A stretch of DNA of 60,748 nucleotides, taken from positions 1 through 60,748 of the forward strand of contig CAYNIW010000013.1 in the NCBI GenBank assembly GCA_964397545.1, written 5' to 3'. Below the pieces are notes generated by a model. The model worked only from the letters and a program-made list of their open reading frames with translations, had not been told where the DNA came from and did not search any database. The DNA is from JAFGIG01 sp964397545 (lineage in GTDB: Bacteria > SDB-A). The translations under genes were made by a program, and so were the position numbers. Positions within the stretch are counted from its first letter, which is position 1. The number at the start of each line of letters is the position of its first letter. This document shows positions 43,302 through 51,693 of the stretch, piece by piece.

Positions 43302-43993
43302 TTTCTTTCGTCTGATATTATTTTCCCGTCTTTTAGTGTAAGAACTCTTTTGGCTTTTTCCATAATCAGGGAGTCATGCGTTGAAAAAATAAAAGTGCTT
43401 CCGTGTTTATGGTTCATTTCAAGCATTAAATTTACGAGGTTGACGCTGTTTTCGGAATCGAGATTGGCTGTAGGTTCGTCTGCGAGGATTATCTTGGGAT
43501 TGGCCGCGATTGCTCTTGCTACGGCGACTCTCTGCTGCTGCCCTCCTGATAGACGGCTCACAAGTCTGTCGGAAAAGTTTTCCAGTCCGACTTCAGTCAG
43601 AACTTCAGAAATCCTTTCGCGTCTTATCTTTTTATCAACTCCCTGAAGAAGAAGGATGAATTCAACATTTTCACTAACTGTGAGAACAGGTATCAGATTG
43701 TATGACTGGAACACGAACCCGATATTGTCTCTTCTGAAATCAGCAAGAGCGGTGCCCTTCATTCCGCTTATAAGTTGCCCGTCGAGAAAAACAGCACCTT
43801 CGGTTGGAGAATCAAGCCCTGCCATCAAATTCATCAATGTGGTCTTGCCCGATCCAGAAGGCCCTACGATGGCGGTGAACTCTCCGCATTCGAATTCACA
43901 GGTTATCCCTCGGACGGCTTCGACTGGAATTCCGGCGTCTTTGTATGTTTTCTTGAGATTTTTTAACGATATAACCTGTCGCGTATCTTCCAC
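43298..43993 (-). CDS. LolD/MacB-type ABC transporter ATPase
   Basis: A 231-residue ATPase subunit of the LolD/MacB group. It has Walker A GPSGSGKTTLMN (about residues 41-52), Q-loop FVFQSYNLIP, signature LSGGQQQRVAVARAI, and Walker B IILADEPTANLD followed by the H-loop His in FSTHD. It powers the two permeases upstream in the operon, which lack ATPase parts. The start is GTG behind AAAGGAGTGAT. It probably works in extraction of lipoprotein or lipid from the inner membrane, or in efflux like MacB. Confidence 0.93.
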   Translation of the reverse strand: MEDTRQVISLKNLKKTYKDAGIPVEAVRGITCEFECGEFTAIVGPSGSGKTTLMNLMAGLDSPTEGAVFLDGQLISGMKGTALADFRRDNIGFVFQSYNLIPVLTVSENVEFILLLQGVDKKIRRERISEVLTEVGLENFSDRLVSRLSGGQQQRVAVARAIAANPKIILADEPTANLDSENSVNLVNLMLEMNHKHGSTFIFSTHDSLIMEKAKRVLTLKDGKIISDERK

Positions 43994-44004
43994 GAATCAC
44001 TCCT

Positions 44005-45237
44005 TTACAATGTTTTTTTTACAGCTTTCGTCAAAGAAATCCCCGAAGCGTAAAAAGCCGGATAAAAAGAAACAAGAACTGAAAAAAACAGAAGGAAAGC
44101 CGGATAATATATGAACTGCTGTATTCTAAGCGAAGGATAAATAGCCCTGATCAAAACATTTTGGTATTCTATGCCCTGGTAGTCTATACCGGTAATAGAG
44201 ATAATGTAGGTTGCCAAAAAACCGATAATGCTTCCGAAAAAAACACTCCAGAGACAAATCAAAAACGCTTCAGCCGCAATCAGCCTGAAAATGAATGATC
44301 TTTTAGCTCCTATTGCTCTCATGATTCCGAATTCGAAAATTCTGTCGTAAATAGACATGAACATAGTATTGATTATACCGAGGCTGACTATGAAAAAGAT
44401 TATCAACCCCACTATTGCGATGGATATCTTCGAAAGGTTGAAAATTGCTGTCATTTCAGGATAAAGTTCGGTCCATCCGACCGCTTTGTTTCCCTTGACG
44501 GAAAAATCCCTGAAAAAAGGATTGTCTGGATTCTCCGCGTATAAAGATTTTTTGAACCTGACCGCGATTTCATGCGCGCTCCCTTCTATTCCGAGCATTT
44601 CCGAAGCTTTTTCGATATTAACCAGAGCAACGGATTTATTCAGCTCTGTCATATCTGTTTCAAAAACACCCGACACTCTGAACATTTCCTGGTATATTTG
44701 TCCGGTGAAAGGCTGAGCCGCGGTAATTACGATTTTTGAGCCTGAATCTACACCTAAATTTTTCGCAAGTTCTTTTCCGATTAATATCCCAAGCGGATTT
44801 TCTGAACTCAGATATCCGCCTTCGGCTATACAGTCGTCGAAAATGCTGAGTTCCATTTCTTTTTCCGGATCCACTCCTAATAGCATAATGTATTTAACAT
44901 CGGAAGCCGACGAAACCGTCGCGGAAGAGATGACCCTCGGGGAGTAATAGGCGACATCCGGATATCCATCAAGTCTGCCGAGGACTTCTTTGTAGCCTGC
45001 TAAAGTGTCTTCAGCCTGCATGGTTTCTAAATATTTTTCACCGTGTATTTGAGCTTCTCCCGAAAGAATAGATGTTGCGGAATTCCTCATATAGTTTTCG
45101 AATCCGATCATAAGGGCGTCTGTAAAAATTATTACCGCCAGCCCAAGTCCGACGGATAAAGACGTTATAAAACTTCTTTTTTTGTTTCTCAGAATGTTTC
45201 TTCGGGCGAGCTTGATGATTAAAAGAAAAATTCTCAT
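44005..45237 (-). CDS. FtsX-like ABC permease (LolC/LolE/MacB type)
   Basis: A 410-residue permease with one N-terminal membrane helix after RRNILRNKKRSFIT, a large periplasmic domain (about 45-265) and three C-terminal helices (about 270-400), the MacB/FtsX layout. The segment GIMRAIGAKRSFIFRLIAAE is the family's conserved cytoplasmic coupling helix. It overlaps the other permease gene by 4 bases; the two probably form a heterodimer. The ATPase gene starts 11 bases downstream. Confidence 0.9.
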   Translation of the reverse strand: MRIFLLIIKLARRNILRNKKRSFITSLSVGLGLAVIIFTDALMIGFENYMRNSATSILSGEAQIHGEKYLETMQAEDTLAGYKEVLGRLDGYPDVAYYSPRVISSATVSSASDVKYIMLLGVDPEKEMELSIFDDCIAEGGYLSSENPLGILIGKELAKNLGVDSGSKIVITAAQPFTGQIYQEMFRVSGVFETDMTELNKSVALVNIEKASEMLGIEGSAHEIAVRFKKSLYAENPDNPFFRDFSVKGNKAVGWTELYPEMTAIFNLSKISIAIVGLIIFFIVSLGIINTMFMSIYDRIFEFGIMRAIGAKRSFIFRLIAAEAFLICLWSVFFGSIIGFLATYIISITGIDYQGIEYQNVLIRAIYPSLRIQQFIYYPAFLLFFSVLVSFYPAFYASGISLTKAVKKTL

Positions 45238-46451
45238 CCGAAATCTCTCATAGCAGCGCTCGGGTCTGTTTTCAAGGCTTTCATTGCCGGAATTAAGGTA
45301 ACGGCCGCGACGGAGAGGAGCAAAAACAGAAAAGGTTCGAAAAAGGATTTTAATGTAAATTCCGCCTTCATTTCTCTGAATATCATTCCTCCGTAGCTGA
45401 ATCCCTGTCCGAGCGTTACGCCCTTTACGGAAAGATAAGCAATGACAGGCGAAGCCGCGATTATGCCTGCCAACGCGCTGATGAGCGCCAGAAAAATAAA
45501 TTCAGTGTAAATCAGACCGAACAAAACCGACGGTTTCATGCCCAACGCCTTTAACAGACCGTATTCTCTTGTCCTTTCAAGGACAGACATGAGAACAGAA
45601 TTGAAAACTCCGACCGATATCACAAGCATTATTATCATTCTGAAAATCATATCTCCCGTTCTGTCGGCCTGCATCGCCCTGTGGAATTCAGACGCGAATA
45701 TTTTCCATGTTTTCGATTCGAGATCTTCGGGGATTATTTTTGAAATCTCTTCGTTTATTCTGTCCACGTCGCTTAAAGATTGTGTCAGAACCGCTATTTC
45801 ATGGCATTTTCCATGCATCATAAAAAGATCCCAAGCGTTTTGAATGCTCATATAACACTTTATCCTGTCTTCCGCGGGATTGCCGAAAGAGACAATGCCG
45901 ACAATCTCGTATTGGTCGTTTGCTATCGAACCGTCTATAGCCTGAGAAAGGAGAATCAGCGTGTCGCCTATACCTGCGGAAATCGCTCTGGCAAGATCTT
46001 TTCCTATCAAAATCGCTTTCTCTGACTCGTCACCGAGATAACTTCCTTCGACGATTTTATTTCTGAAATTTGAAGTCAGATCTTCTCTGCCGGGATCTAT
46101 TCCGACAATCTCCACTGCGGCGGTTTTTTCCTTGACCATACCAAGACCTCCGGCGAATATTCTCGGAGCCCAGCTTTCCACACCCCTGATTCGGGTCAAG
46201 GGTTCGCCAATAGAATAGGCGTCGTCAATTGTCTTATAAATCGAAGGTGAGGAGAAATACTCTCTGGAGTGGATCTGAATATGCCCGAGCCGGTTGCGTG
46301 TGAAAGTCTCGATTATACCTCTGTATGAACCGTCCGCCCAGGCAATGGCGATAGAAAAAAGCGCAACCCCTCCTGCCATTGTCAATCCAGTGAATGCGGA
46401 TCTTTTTTTCTGCCTTAAAAGATTTCTAAGGGCAAATTTAATCAATAGCAT
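45234..46451 (-). CDS. FtsX-like ABC permease (LolC/LolE/MacB type)
   Basis: A 405-residue permease with the same plan as its neighbour: helix 1 after LRNLLRQKKRSAFTG, a periplasmic domain to about residue 270 and three C-terminal helices. The coupling-helix motif REYGLLKALGMKPSVLFGL is conserved. It shares one base with the stop of the LolA-like gene (TGATG). With its paralog it should form the membrane channel of the LolCDE-like transporter. Confidence 0.9.
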   Translation of the reverse strand: MLLIKFALRNLLRQKKRSAFTGLTMAGGVALFSIAIAWADGSYRGIIETFTRNRLGHIQIHSREYFSSPSIYKTIDDAYSIGEPLTRIRGVESWAPRIFAGGLGMVKEKTAAVEIVGIDPGREDLTSNFRNKIVEGSYLGDESEKAILIGKDLARAISAGIGDTLILLSQAIDGSIANDQYEIVGIVSFGNPAEDRIKCYMSIQNAWDLFMMHGKCHEIAVLTQSLSDVDRINEEISKIIPEDLESKTWKIFASEFHRAMQADRTGDMIFRMIIMLVISVGVFNSVLMSVLERTREYGLLKALGMKPSVLFGLIYTEFIFLALISALAGIIAASPVIAYLSVKGVTLGQGFSYGGMIFREMKAEFTLKSFFEPFLFLLLSVAAVTLIPAMKALKTDPSAAMRDFG

Positions 46452-47191
46452 CAGTTTCTCTGCAAATTCCTCAACGAGAAAATGTCTTCGTCCATGGGTA
46501 CGTCAAATTCCATATCTATAAATCTCATGACAGTAGTATTTTGGGGTTTATCTGAGGGAACAAGCTCCATAGTCGAAGGGATTTCTCTCGAACCGAATTT
46601 TTTTATGTCCGAAAATCTTATCAGCCTTTTTTGAGATCCGTCTTCATCGTAGAATTTTTGCCAGAGGGGAAGAAAATCGCTTTCCCGGACGGCTGTAATA
46701 ATTTTACCCCAAACGACGGGAGAGTTTTCATACGGCAGAAGCTCTATATATATTTCTCCTTCAACGGGATTTTGGATTTCAACAATAGAACATGAATAAT
46801 CTTCCTTGAGTGAAGACTCTCTTACGAGATCGTCGTTTGTGAAATCAGACCCCATCCAGGATGAAAGCATCATTGAAGGGGGAATTTTCATCACCCTGTT
46901 TGTGGGCGGCAGATAGTTCCACATTTCGGTTCCGATTCTTAGGGTCGCATAATTTCTTTCTCTTTCGGGAGACAGAATTCTTATGAATGTCCTGTCCATT
47001 CCGAGAGTCCACATATCAAAAACGAGAGTTCTCTGCCATTCCGGTGTCACTATCTTCATCTCAATTCTGCCGGTGCTCGATTCGCTCCTGTAAAGCTCGT
47101 CGAGTTTTTGGATAATTTCATCTGCTGTATTGGATTCAATACCGGCAGAGAAAATGAGAAAAAGCAAAAAAGCGATTCTTAAAATCTTCAT
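46451..47191 (-). CDS. LolA-like outer-membrane lipoprotein-sorting protein
   Basis: A 246-residue exported protein with a signal peptide (1-19). It follows the LolA-fold pattern seen in ABC-permease operons: ADEIIQKLDELYRSESS, RTLVFDMWTLGMDRTFIRIL, MWNYLPPTNRVMKIPPSMM, SWMGSDFTNDDLVRES and RFSDIKKF are characteristic. In such systems the half-barrel carries a hydrophobic cargo through the periplasm. It is first in the five-gene operon ending in the porin. A GGGGATAG site precedes the ATG. Confidence 0.85.
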   Translation of the reverse strand: MKILRIAFLLFLIFSAGIESNTADEIIQKLDELYRSESSTGRIEMKIVTPEWQRTLVFDMWTLGMDRTFIRILSPERERNYATLRIGTEMWNYLPPTNRVMKIPPSMMLSSWMGSDFTNDDLVRESSLKEDYSCSIVEIQNPVEGEIYIELLPYENSPVVWGKIITAVRESDFLPLWQKFYDEDGSQKRLIRFSDIKKFGSREIPSTMELVPSDKPQNTTVMRFIDMEFDVPMDEDIFSLRNLQRN

Positions 47192-47255
47192 ATTCTATCC
47201 CCTTTTTTAAGTATAATTTATCAAAAAGCAAAAAATAAATCTTCTAAAATATTGG

Positions 47256-47283
47256 TTGATTTAGAGGTCGCGAGTTGTATAAT
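47256..47283 (+). promoter_or_regulatory. Promoter of the antiporter gene
   Basis: TTGATT (47256-47261) and a consensus TATAAT (47278-47283) are 16 bases apart. Predicted transcript start is near 47290, leaving a leader of about 40 bases. Confidence 0.6.
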
Positions 47284-47329
47284 CACATAAATTTTCCCAA
47301 ATCTCAAAAGAAAAAAGACAGGTAAATCA

Positions 47330-49408
47330 ATGATTGAACATATGACAAAATTCTCTTTTCAGCTTTCGCTGATACTATTTGCTTCAATAGGCGCAGGAAT
47401 CCTTTTTAGAAAAATCAAACTGCCCTCAGTTTTAGGCGAACTCATGGCCGGAGTCCTCATAGGGCCTTTTTTACTTGGAAAGATTCCTCTGCCGGGATTT
47501 CCGGAAGGACTTTTTCCCTATAATCATTCAATGCAGTTTCCGGTGAGTCCTGAGCTCTATTCTTTTGCCACAGTCGCGTCCGTCATCCTATTGTTCTTTT
47601 CCGGTCTCGAGACTGATCTCAAGCTTTTCCTTCATTATTCTCTTCCCGCGATAGCTATCGGCATCTCCGGAGCCTTGTTCTCTTTCCTTTTAGGCGCTTA
47701 TTGTTCTGTGTTATTTCTTGGAAAACCTTTTATGTCTTCAGTTTCCCTTCTATTCGGCTGTATTAGCATGGCCACTTCCGTCGGAATTACAGTTCGGATT
47801 CTCTCGGAACGGAAAAAAATCGACACTCCCGAAGGTATATCCATTATTTCAGCGGCTGTCATAGACGATGTGCTGGGCGTCGTCGCCCTTTCTGTAATTC
47901 TCGCTTTTACCGCCAGTAAGACATCAGAAACTTCTACAGGAATTAATGTCTATAAAATACTGTTCTTTGCTCTAAAAATTGTCGGAATCTGGCTTTTTTT
48001 CACTCTACTGACTATTTTGACGGCAAAAAAAATTGGCAAAGCGTTAAAGGTTTTCAGGAATAAAATGACTTTTTCACTCCTATCGTTTTCACTCGCTCTT
48101 TTCATGGGCGGTATTTTTGAAAAATCCGGCATAGCAATGATAGTAGGCGCCTACGTCATGGGTCTGGCTCTTTCCAGGACTGATATCAGCTACGTTATAA
48201 AAGATTCTCTTAGTTCTCTTGGAACATTCTTTGTTCCTATATTTTTTACTGTAATGGGAATGCTCCTGAATCCGATGATCTTTTTGAATAAAGAGATTGT
48301 CTTGTTTGGAATAATATTTGCCGCGGCGGCGATCTTTTCCAAAGTTGTAGGCTGTGGTGTCACTGCTTATCTCATTAAATTCAACCTCAGAGGCGCATTG
48401 AGAATAGGACTCGGAATGGTACCCAGATGCGAAGTGGCTCTTATCATAGCCGGTTTTGCCCTCATGTATTCCGTGTTCGACGAGAAAACTTTCGGAGCTT
48501 CTGTGATGATGGCTATGATGAGCACTCTGGTAGCTCCTCCTTTTATAGACATGTCTTTTAAGTCGTCCAAAAAAGGGGTTAAAAGGGAACCTAAAAGCTC
48601 AGAAGAAGTCGAAATTGTTTTTGATATCCCGGAACCCGAATTGTCCTCTCTTATCGTATCGAATGTTTTGGATAATTTCAGCAAGGAAGGGTTTTTCATA
48701 ACAAGTATAAAATCCGGCGACACAATACATTACATAAGAAGGGACAGCATATTTTTAAGAATGACTGCTTCGCGCGACAGAATCACAGTCAAAGCAAAAA
48801 AAGAAGACATCACCTTTATCAACACCATAGCTTATGAATCGTTTCTAAAACTTTTCGAAACTTCCCGGCACCTCAAAGCACTCGCCAAGCCCGTGGAAAT
48901 GAAAAAAGAAATCCTATCAAACGGTTCTTCAAGGTTTGAAATTGATTTGTCTAAATACTTGGACCCGGAATGCATTTTGATACCTCTTGAATCTTCAGGG
49001 AAAGAAAAAGTCATAGAAGAGCTCGTAAATGTCCTTTTCTCCAAGGGGAAAATTAAAGACAAGGAAATTGCATTAAAAGAGGTTTTAGAGAGGGAAAAGA
49101 CAATGAGCACAGGCCTTCAGAACGGTCTCGCAGTTCCCCACGTCCGAACGAGAAACGTAGATGAAGTTCAAATCGCCGTTGGAATCTCCAAAAAAGGCAT
49201 AAACTTTGAGTCATTGGACAACCTCCCGTCAAAAGTCTTTTTTCTCATTCTGTCTCCGGAAGAAAAATCTCCACACCTTGAAATCCTCGCTTCTATCGGG
49301 AGTTTCTTCAGAGAGAAAGATTTCTCCGAAAAAGTGGTTGAGTCAAAAAGCGCGCGCGAACTAATAGGTTATTTTAAGAAAAACGGCTCCGGAAAAAAGT
49401 TAATATAA
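47330..49408 (+). CDS. CPA2 cation/proton antiporter fused to a PTS EIIA (PtsN-like) domain
   Basis: A 692-residue fusion. Residues 1-405 are a monovalent cation/proton antiporter of the CPA2 (KefB/GerN-like) type, with about 12 membrane helices, the conserved LPSVLGELMAGVLIGP at the start and AAVIDDVLGVV at the ion site (Asp pair). A linker (about 410-540) follows, perhaps a degenerate regulatory fold. Residues 545-690 are a type-2 EIIA domain with His604 in GLAVPH at the phospho-accepting position. This is the second such fusion in the window. Ion choice (Na+ or K+) is not predictable. Confidence 0.9.
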   Translation: MIEHMTKFSFQLSLILFASIGAGILFRKIKLPSVLGELMAGVLIGPFLLGKIPLPGFPEGLFPYNHSMQFPVSPELYSFATVASVILLFFSGLETDLKLFLHYSLPAIAIGISGALFSFLLGAYCSVLFLGKPFMSSVSLLFGCISMATSVGITVRILSERKKIDTPEGISIISAAVIDDVLGVVALSVILAFTASKTSETSTGINVYKILFFALKIVGIWLFFTLLTILTAKKIGKALKVFRNKMTFSLLSFSLALFMGGIFEKSGIAMIVGAYVMGLALSRTDISYVIKDSLSSLGTFFVPIFFTVMGMLLNPMIFLNKEIVLFGIIFAAAAIFSKVVGCGVTAYLIKFNLRGALRIGLGMVPRCEVALIIAGFALMYSVFDEKTFGASVMMAMMSTLVAPPFIDMSFKSSKKGVKREPKSSEEVEIVFDIPEPELSSLIVSNVLDNFSKEGFFITSIKSGDTIHYIRRDSIFLRMTASRDRITVKAKKEDITFINTIAYESFLKLFETSRHLKALAKPVEMKKEILSNGSSRFEIDLSKYLDPECILIPLESSGKEKVIEELVNVLFSKGKIKDKEIALKEVLEREKTMSTGLQNGLAVPHVRTRNVDEVQIAVGISKKGINFESLDNLPSKVFFLILSPEEKSPHLEILASIGSFFREKDFSEKVVESKSARELIGYFKKNGSGKKLI

Positions 49409-49417
49409 AGAATAAAT

Positions 49418-51634
49418 TTATTCTGTCTTGATTATTTTTCCCCAAACAAATCTTTGAATCTCGTTACCGGGAAATTTCACCTCATAGAAATAGGCTCCAG
49501 GAGGCTGATCTTCGCCGAAAATCACTTTTTCACCGTCGCCGGTATAACAAAACCTAACTCTACCCGAAACATCTCTGATTGTCAGTTCGTAAACACCTGG
49601 AAAATCGGATATGAAAATGCAGGTTTTTCTGAATAAGAAAGAAGCCGGAGCGACATTAAAACCGGGAACAGACCTTTCATTGACTTCTTCTATACAGGAC
49701 TGAGAAGGCAGGACGGTCACAGAGAAAGTTGTGTCCTGTGAGAGTTGATCGTTTTTTCTGCGGAATCTGAATGTTTGAGAAAAAGTCTGAGGAGAAGTCA
49801 CCGGAGGAGCAATACCCCATGAATTCCTCTGGCAAAACTGACCGGGGAGAGCGTCAAATCCGTAGGTTCGGGCGTTGAACGAATCAATCCATGATCCGTT
49901 GTGAAAAAACGGGCTCGCCGAATTAAAGCTCATGCAGAGAAGAGAATCAAATGGAGCTTTTCCGGGATTTTTCAGATAAAAAACAAACTCGAAAGTGTCT
50001 CCCGAAGTTACAGTGTCGGGAAAAGAGAAGGAATCGAGAGAAAGCCCGAAGATGTTTGAATCTTCCGGGCAGTTTATCTGAACGGAATAGTTGACATAAT
50101 GTATCCATCCACGCTGATTACTGTCAGCCAGTGAAATTCTAGCCCAATTCCCGGTATAAGAATCCGGGATAAAACACTGACCCATTGAGACAAGAGTGAG
50201 AACCGAAGAGTCTGTCGTAGGTCCGGATCTGACGTTGAGGAGAGAAGCGGTGATTTGAAGAAGATCGTTTCCGTTTGCTCCCTGAAGGTAGCCTGTCGAA
50301 TATCCGTCCCCTCCATAAGCCCAGCCGTGAGCGTAGCCGCTGCCTGAGGGAAAGTATATTTTATACCAGTTGTCTTGCCGGTCGAAAACGCTGAATTTCT
50401 GACCCTGATTAATTTGAGATATGACCGGGTATAAAACAGAAGGTCCGCTCCGGACGTTGAGATCAGGCGCCGAAACCAGGACCGCGTAATGTTCAATGGG
50501 CGCATCCACCCAGAAGACATGTCTTAAAACATTCCACAAATCGTCTTCTCCGTAATCATATCCCAGAGCCCAGCAGCCGGCTCCCTGAAGAAGGCTGTCT
50601 CTGGCAATTTCGAGTTTGAGCATTATACTGACTGAATCGTCATACCAGCATTGATGCCAGTTCCCGGAATTGTATCTATACCACGGAGTCGCGGAATTCG
50701 CGTCCCATACCCTGCCGTGAGTCGAAGCGTTGGCTTTTGCGTTTCTGAAGGTCACCGCACTGCCGGTTCCTGTCGTCGAAGACCCTGCATTCTGAGAAGT
50801 CGTGGGCCAGTCAATTCCGTAATAAGGCATGCCGAGTATGACTTTTTCTCTCGCGGTCGCGTATGAGTTTATAATATCGCCTATGGAGGTGTTGACGGCG
50901 TAGTAACCCCAAAAAGAGCTGTTATATGTGGGAGCGACGGGTCCGGCGGTTGAGGATCCGCTGTAATGATAATCATAAGCCATGATGAACAAACCGTCTG
51001 ATGCGTCGGCGAGAGCGGAAAAGTTATATCCGGGATACCACGACGGGACGCACGGCATGGCGATATAAAGTTCTTTTCTGCCCTGCGGGCTGTTCTGAAG
51101 CGATTGAGCGAGCCCTTGAATAAACAGAGTGAATGAATCTCTTACAGAAGAAGTGACAAATTCAAAATCTATGTTGGCTCCTTCTATTGAGCTGGAGTTC
51201 ACAAGGTCGGTTATATTCGCAATCGCCGTCTGTCTGGCGGATGAGTTGTTCAGAAAAGCGGCGACCGATGAACTGCCGAAGAGAGTCACGGTCATGTGGA
51301 CTCTCACCCCTCTTGGATGGCAAAGAGATACTATTTCATTGAATCTCGTTTGATTCGGTATAGAGCCGAGACCTCCCGAAGTGTTCAGTTCAACGGAAAA
51401 ATAAGCAAGATGGGTCAGCAGGCGGAAATCAAATTCCTGATATGTGGTGTTTGAGACCCAGGAAGGAAGGTATCCGTAAAAATTTTTACGCAATCCTTCT
51501 GCCGGAGTCTCTTCGATGGGAACGAAAACTCTTTCGATTTGTGTGTAATCGAGGGAATCTCTGTGCAGCAGGAATTCGGATTGATGTATTGAGGTGCCGG
51601 CGACAAACAATGCGAAAAATATAACTGATAACAT
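49418..51634 (-). CDS. Secreted GH18 glycosidase-like protein with two SH3 domains and sorting tail
   Basis: A 738-residue exported protein with signal peptide (about 1-15). The GH18 domain (about 48-385) has NFYGYLPSW, the catalytic strand GANIDFEF (DxxDxDxE reduced to NIDFE, keeping Asp and Glu), IMAYDYHYSG and GMPYYGIDW, close to the spore-type YaaH-like GH18 group that cuts peptidoglycan or chitin. Two SH3b domains follow (LNVRSGPSVLYPV; LNVRSGPTTDSSV). A FlgD-like tail (YELTIRDVSGRVRF to GAYFYEVKF) ends it. The site AAGGCGGTGAT before the ATG is one mismatch from a full anti-SD match. Confidence 0.88.
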   Translation of the reverse strand: MLSVIFFALFVAGTSIHQSEFLLHRDSLDYTQIERVFVPIEETPAEGLRKNFYGYLPSWVSNTTYQEFDFRLLTHLAYFSVELNTSGGLGSIPNQTRFNEIVSLCHPRGVRVHMTVTLFGSSSVAAFLNNSSARQTAIANITDLVNSSSIEGANIDFEFVTSSVRDSFTLFIQGLAQSLQNSPQGRKELYIAMPCVPSWYPGYNFSALADASDGLFIMAYDYHYSGSSTAGPVAPTYNSSFWGYYAVNTSIGDIINSYATAREKVILGMPYYGIDWPTTSQNAGSSTTGTGSAVTFRNAKANASTHGRVWDANSATPWYRYNSGNWHQCWYDDSVSIMLKLEIARDSLLQGAGCWALGYDYGEDDLWNVLRHVFWVDAPIEHYAVLVSAPDLNVRSGPSVLYPVISQINQGQKFSVFDRQDNWYKIYFPSGSGYAHGWAYGGDGYSTGYLQGANGNDLLQITASLLNVRSGPTTDSSVLTLVSMGQCFIPDSYTGNWARISLADSNQRGWIHYVNYSVQINCPEDSNIFGLSLDSFSFPDTVTSGDTFEFVFYLKNPGKAPFDSLLCMSFNSASPFFHNGSWIDSFNARTYGFDALPGQFCQRNSWGIAPPVTSPQTFSQTFRFRRKNDQLSQDTTFSVTVLPSQSCIEEVNERSVPGFNVAPASFLFRKTCIFISDFPGVYELTIRDVSGRVRFCYTGDGEKVIFGEDQPPGAYFYEVKFPGNEIQRFVWGKIIKTE

Positions 51635-51643
51635 ATCACCGCC

Positions 51644-51672
51644 TTGATATTTGTTTATCCTTTTGATATTAT
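51644..51672 (+). promoter_or_regulatory. Promoter of tex
   Basis: TTGATA (51644-51649) and TATTAT (51667-51672) are 17 bases apart. A second overlapping pair, TTGTTT (51651-51656) and GATAAT (51673-51678), has a 16-base spacer. Predicted starts at 51679-51685 give leaders of only 9-15 bases without an SD. Confidence 0.6.
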
Positions 51673-51693
51673 GATAATTCCTGAGTAGTTATT

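Noticed and set aside
49409..49424. Terminator between the antiporter and GH18 genes
   Set aside because: AGAATAAATTTATTCT is a perfect palindrome, but it has no loop and no GC pairs to speak of, so a stable hairpin is unlikely.
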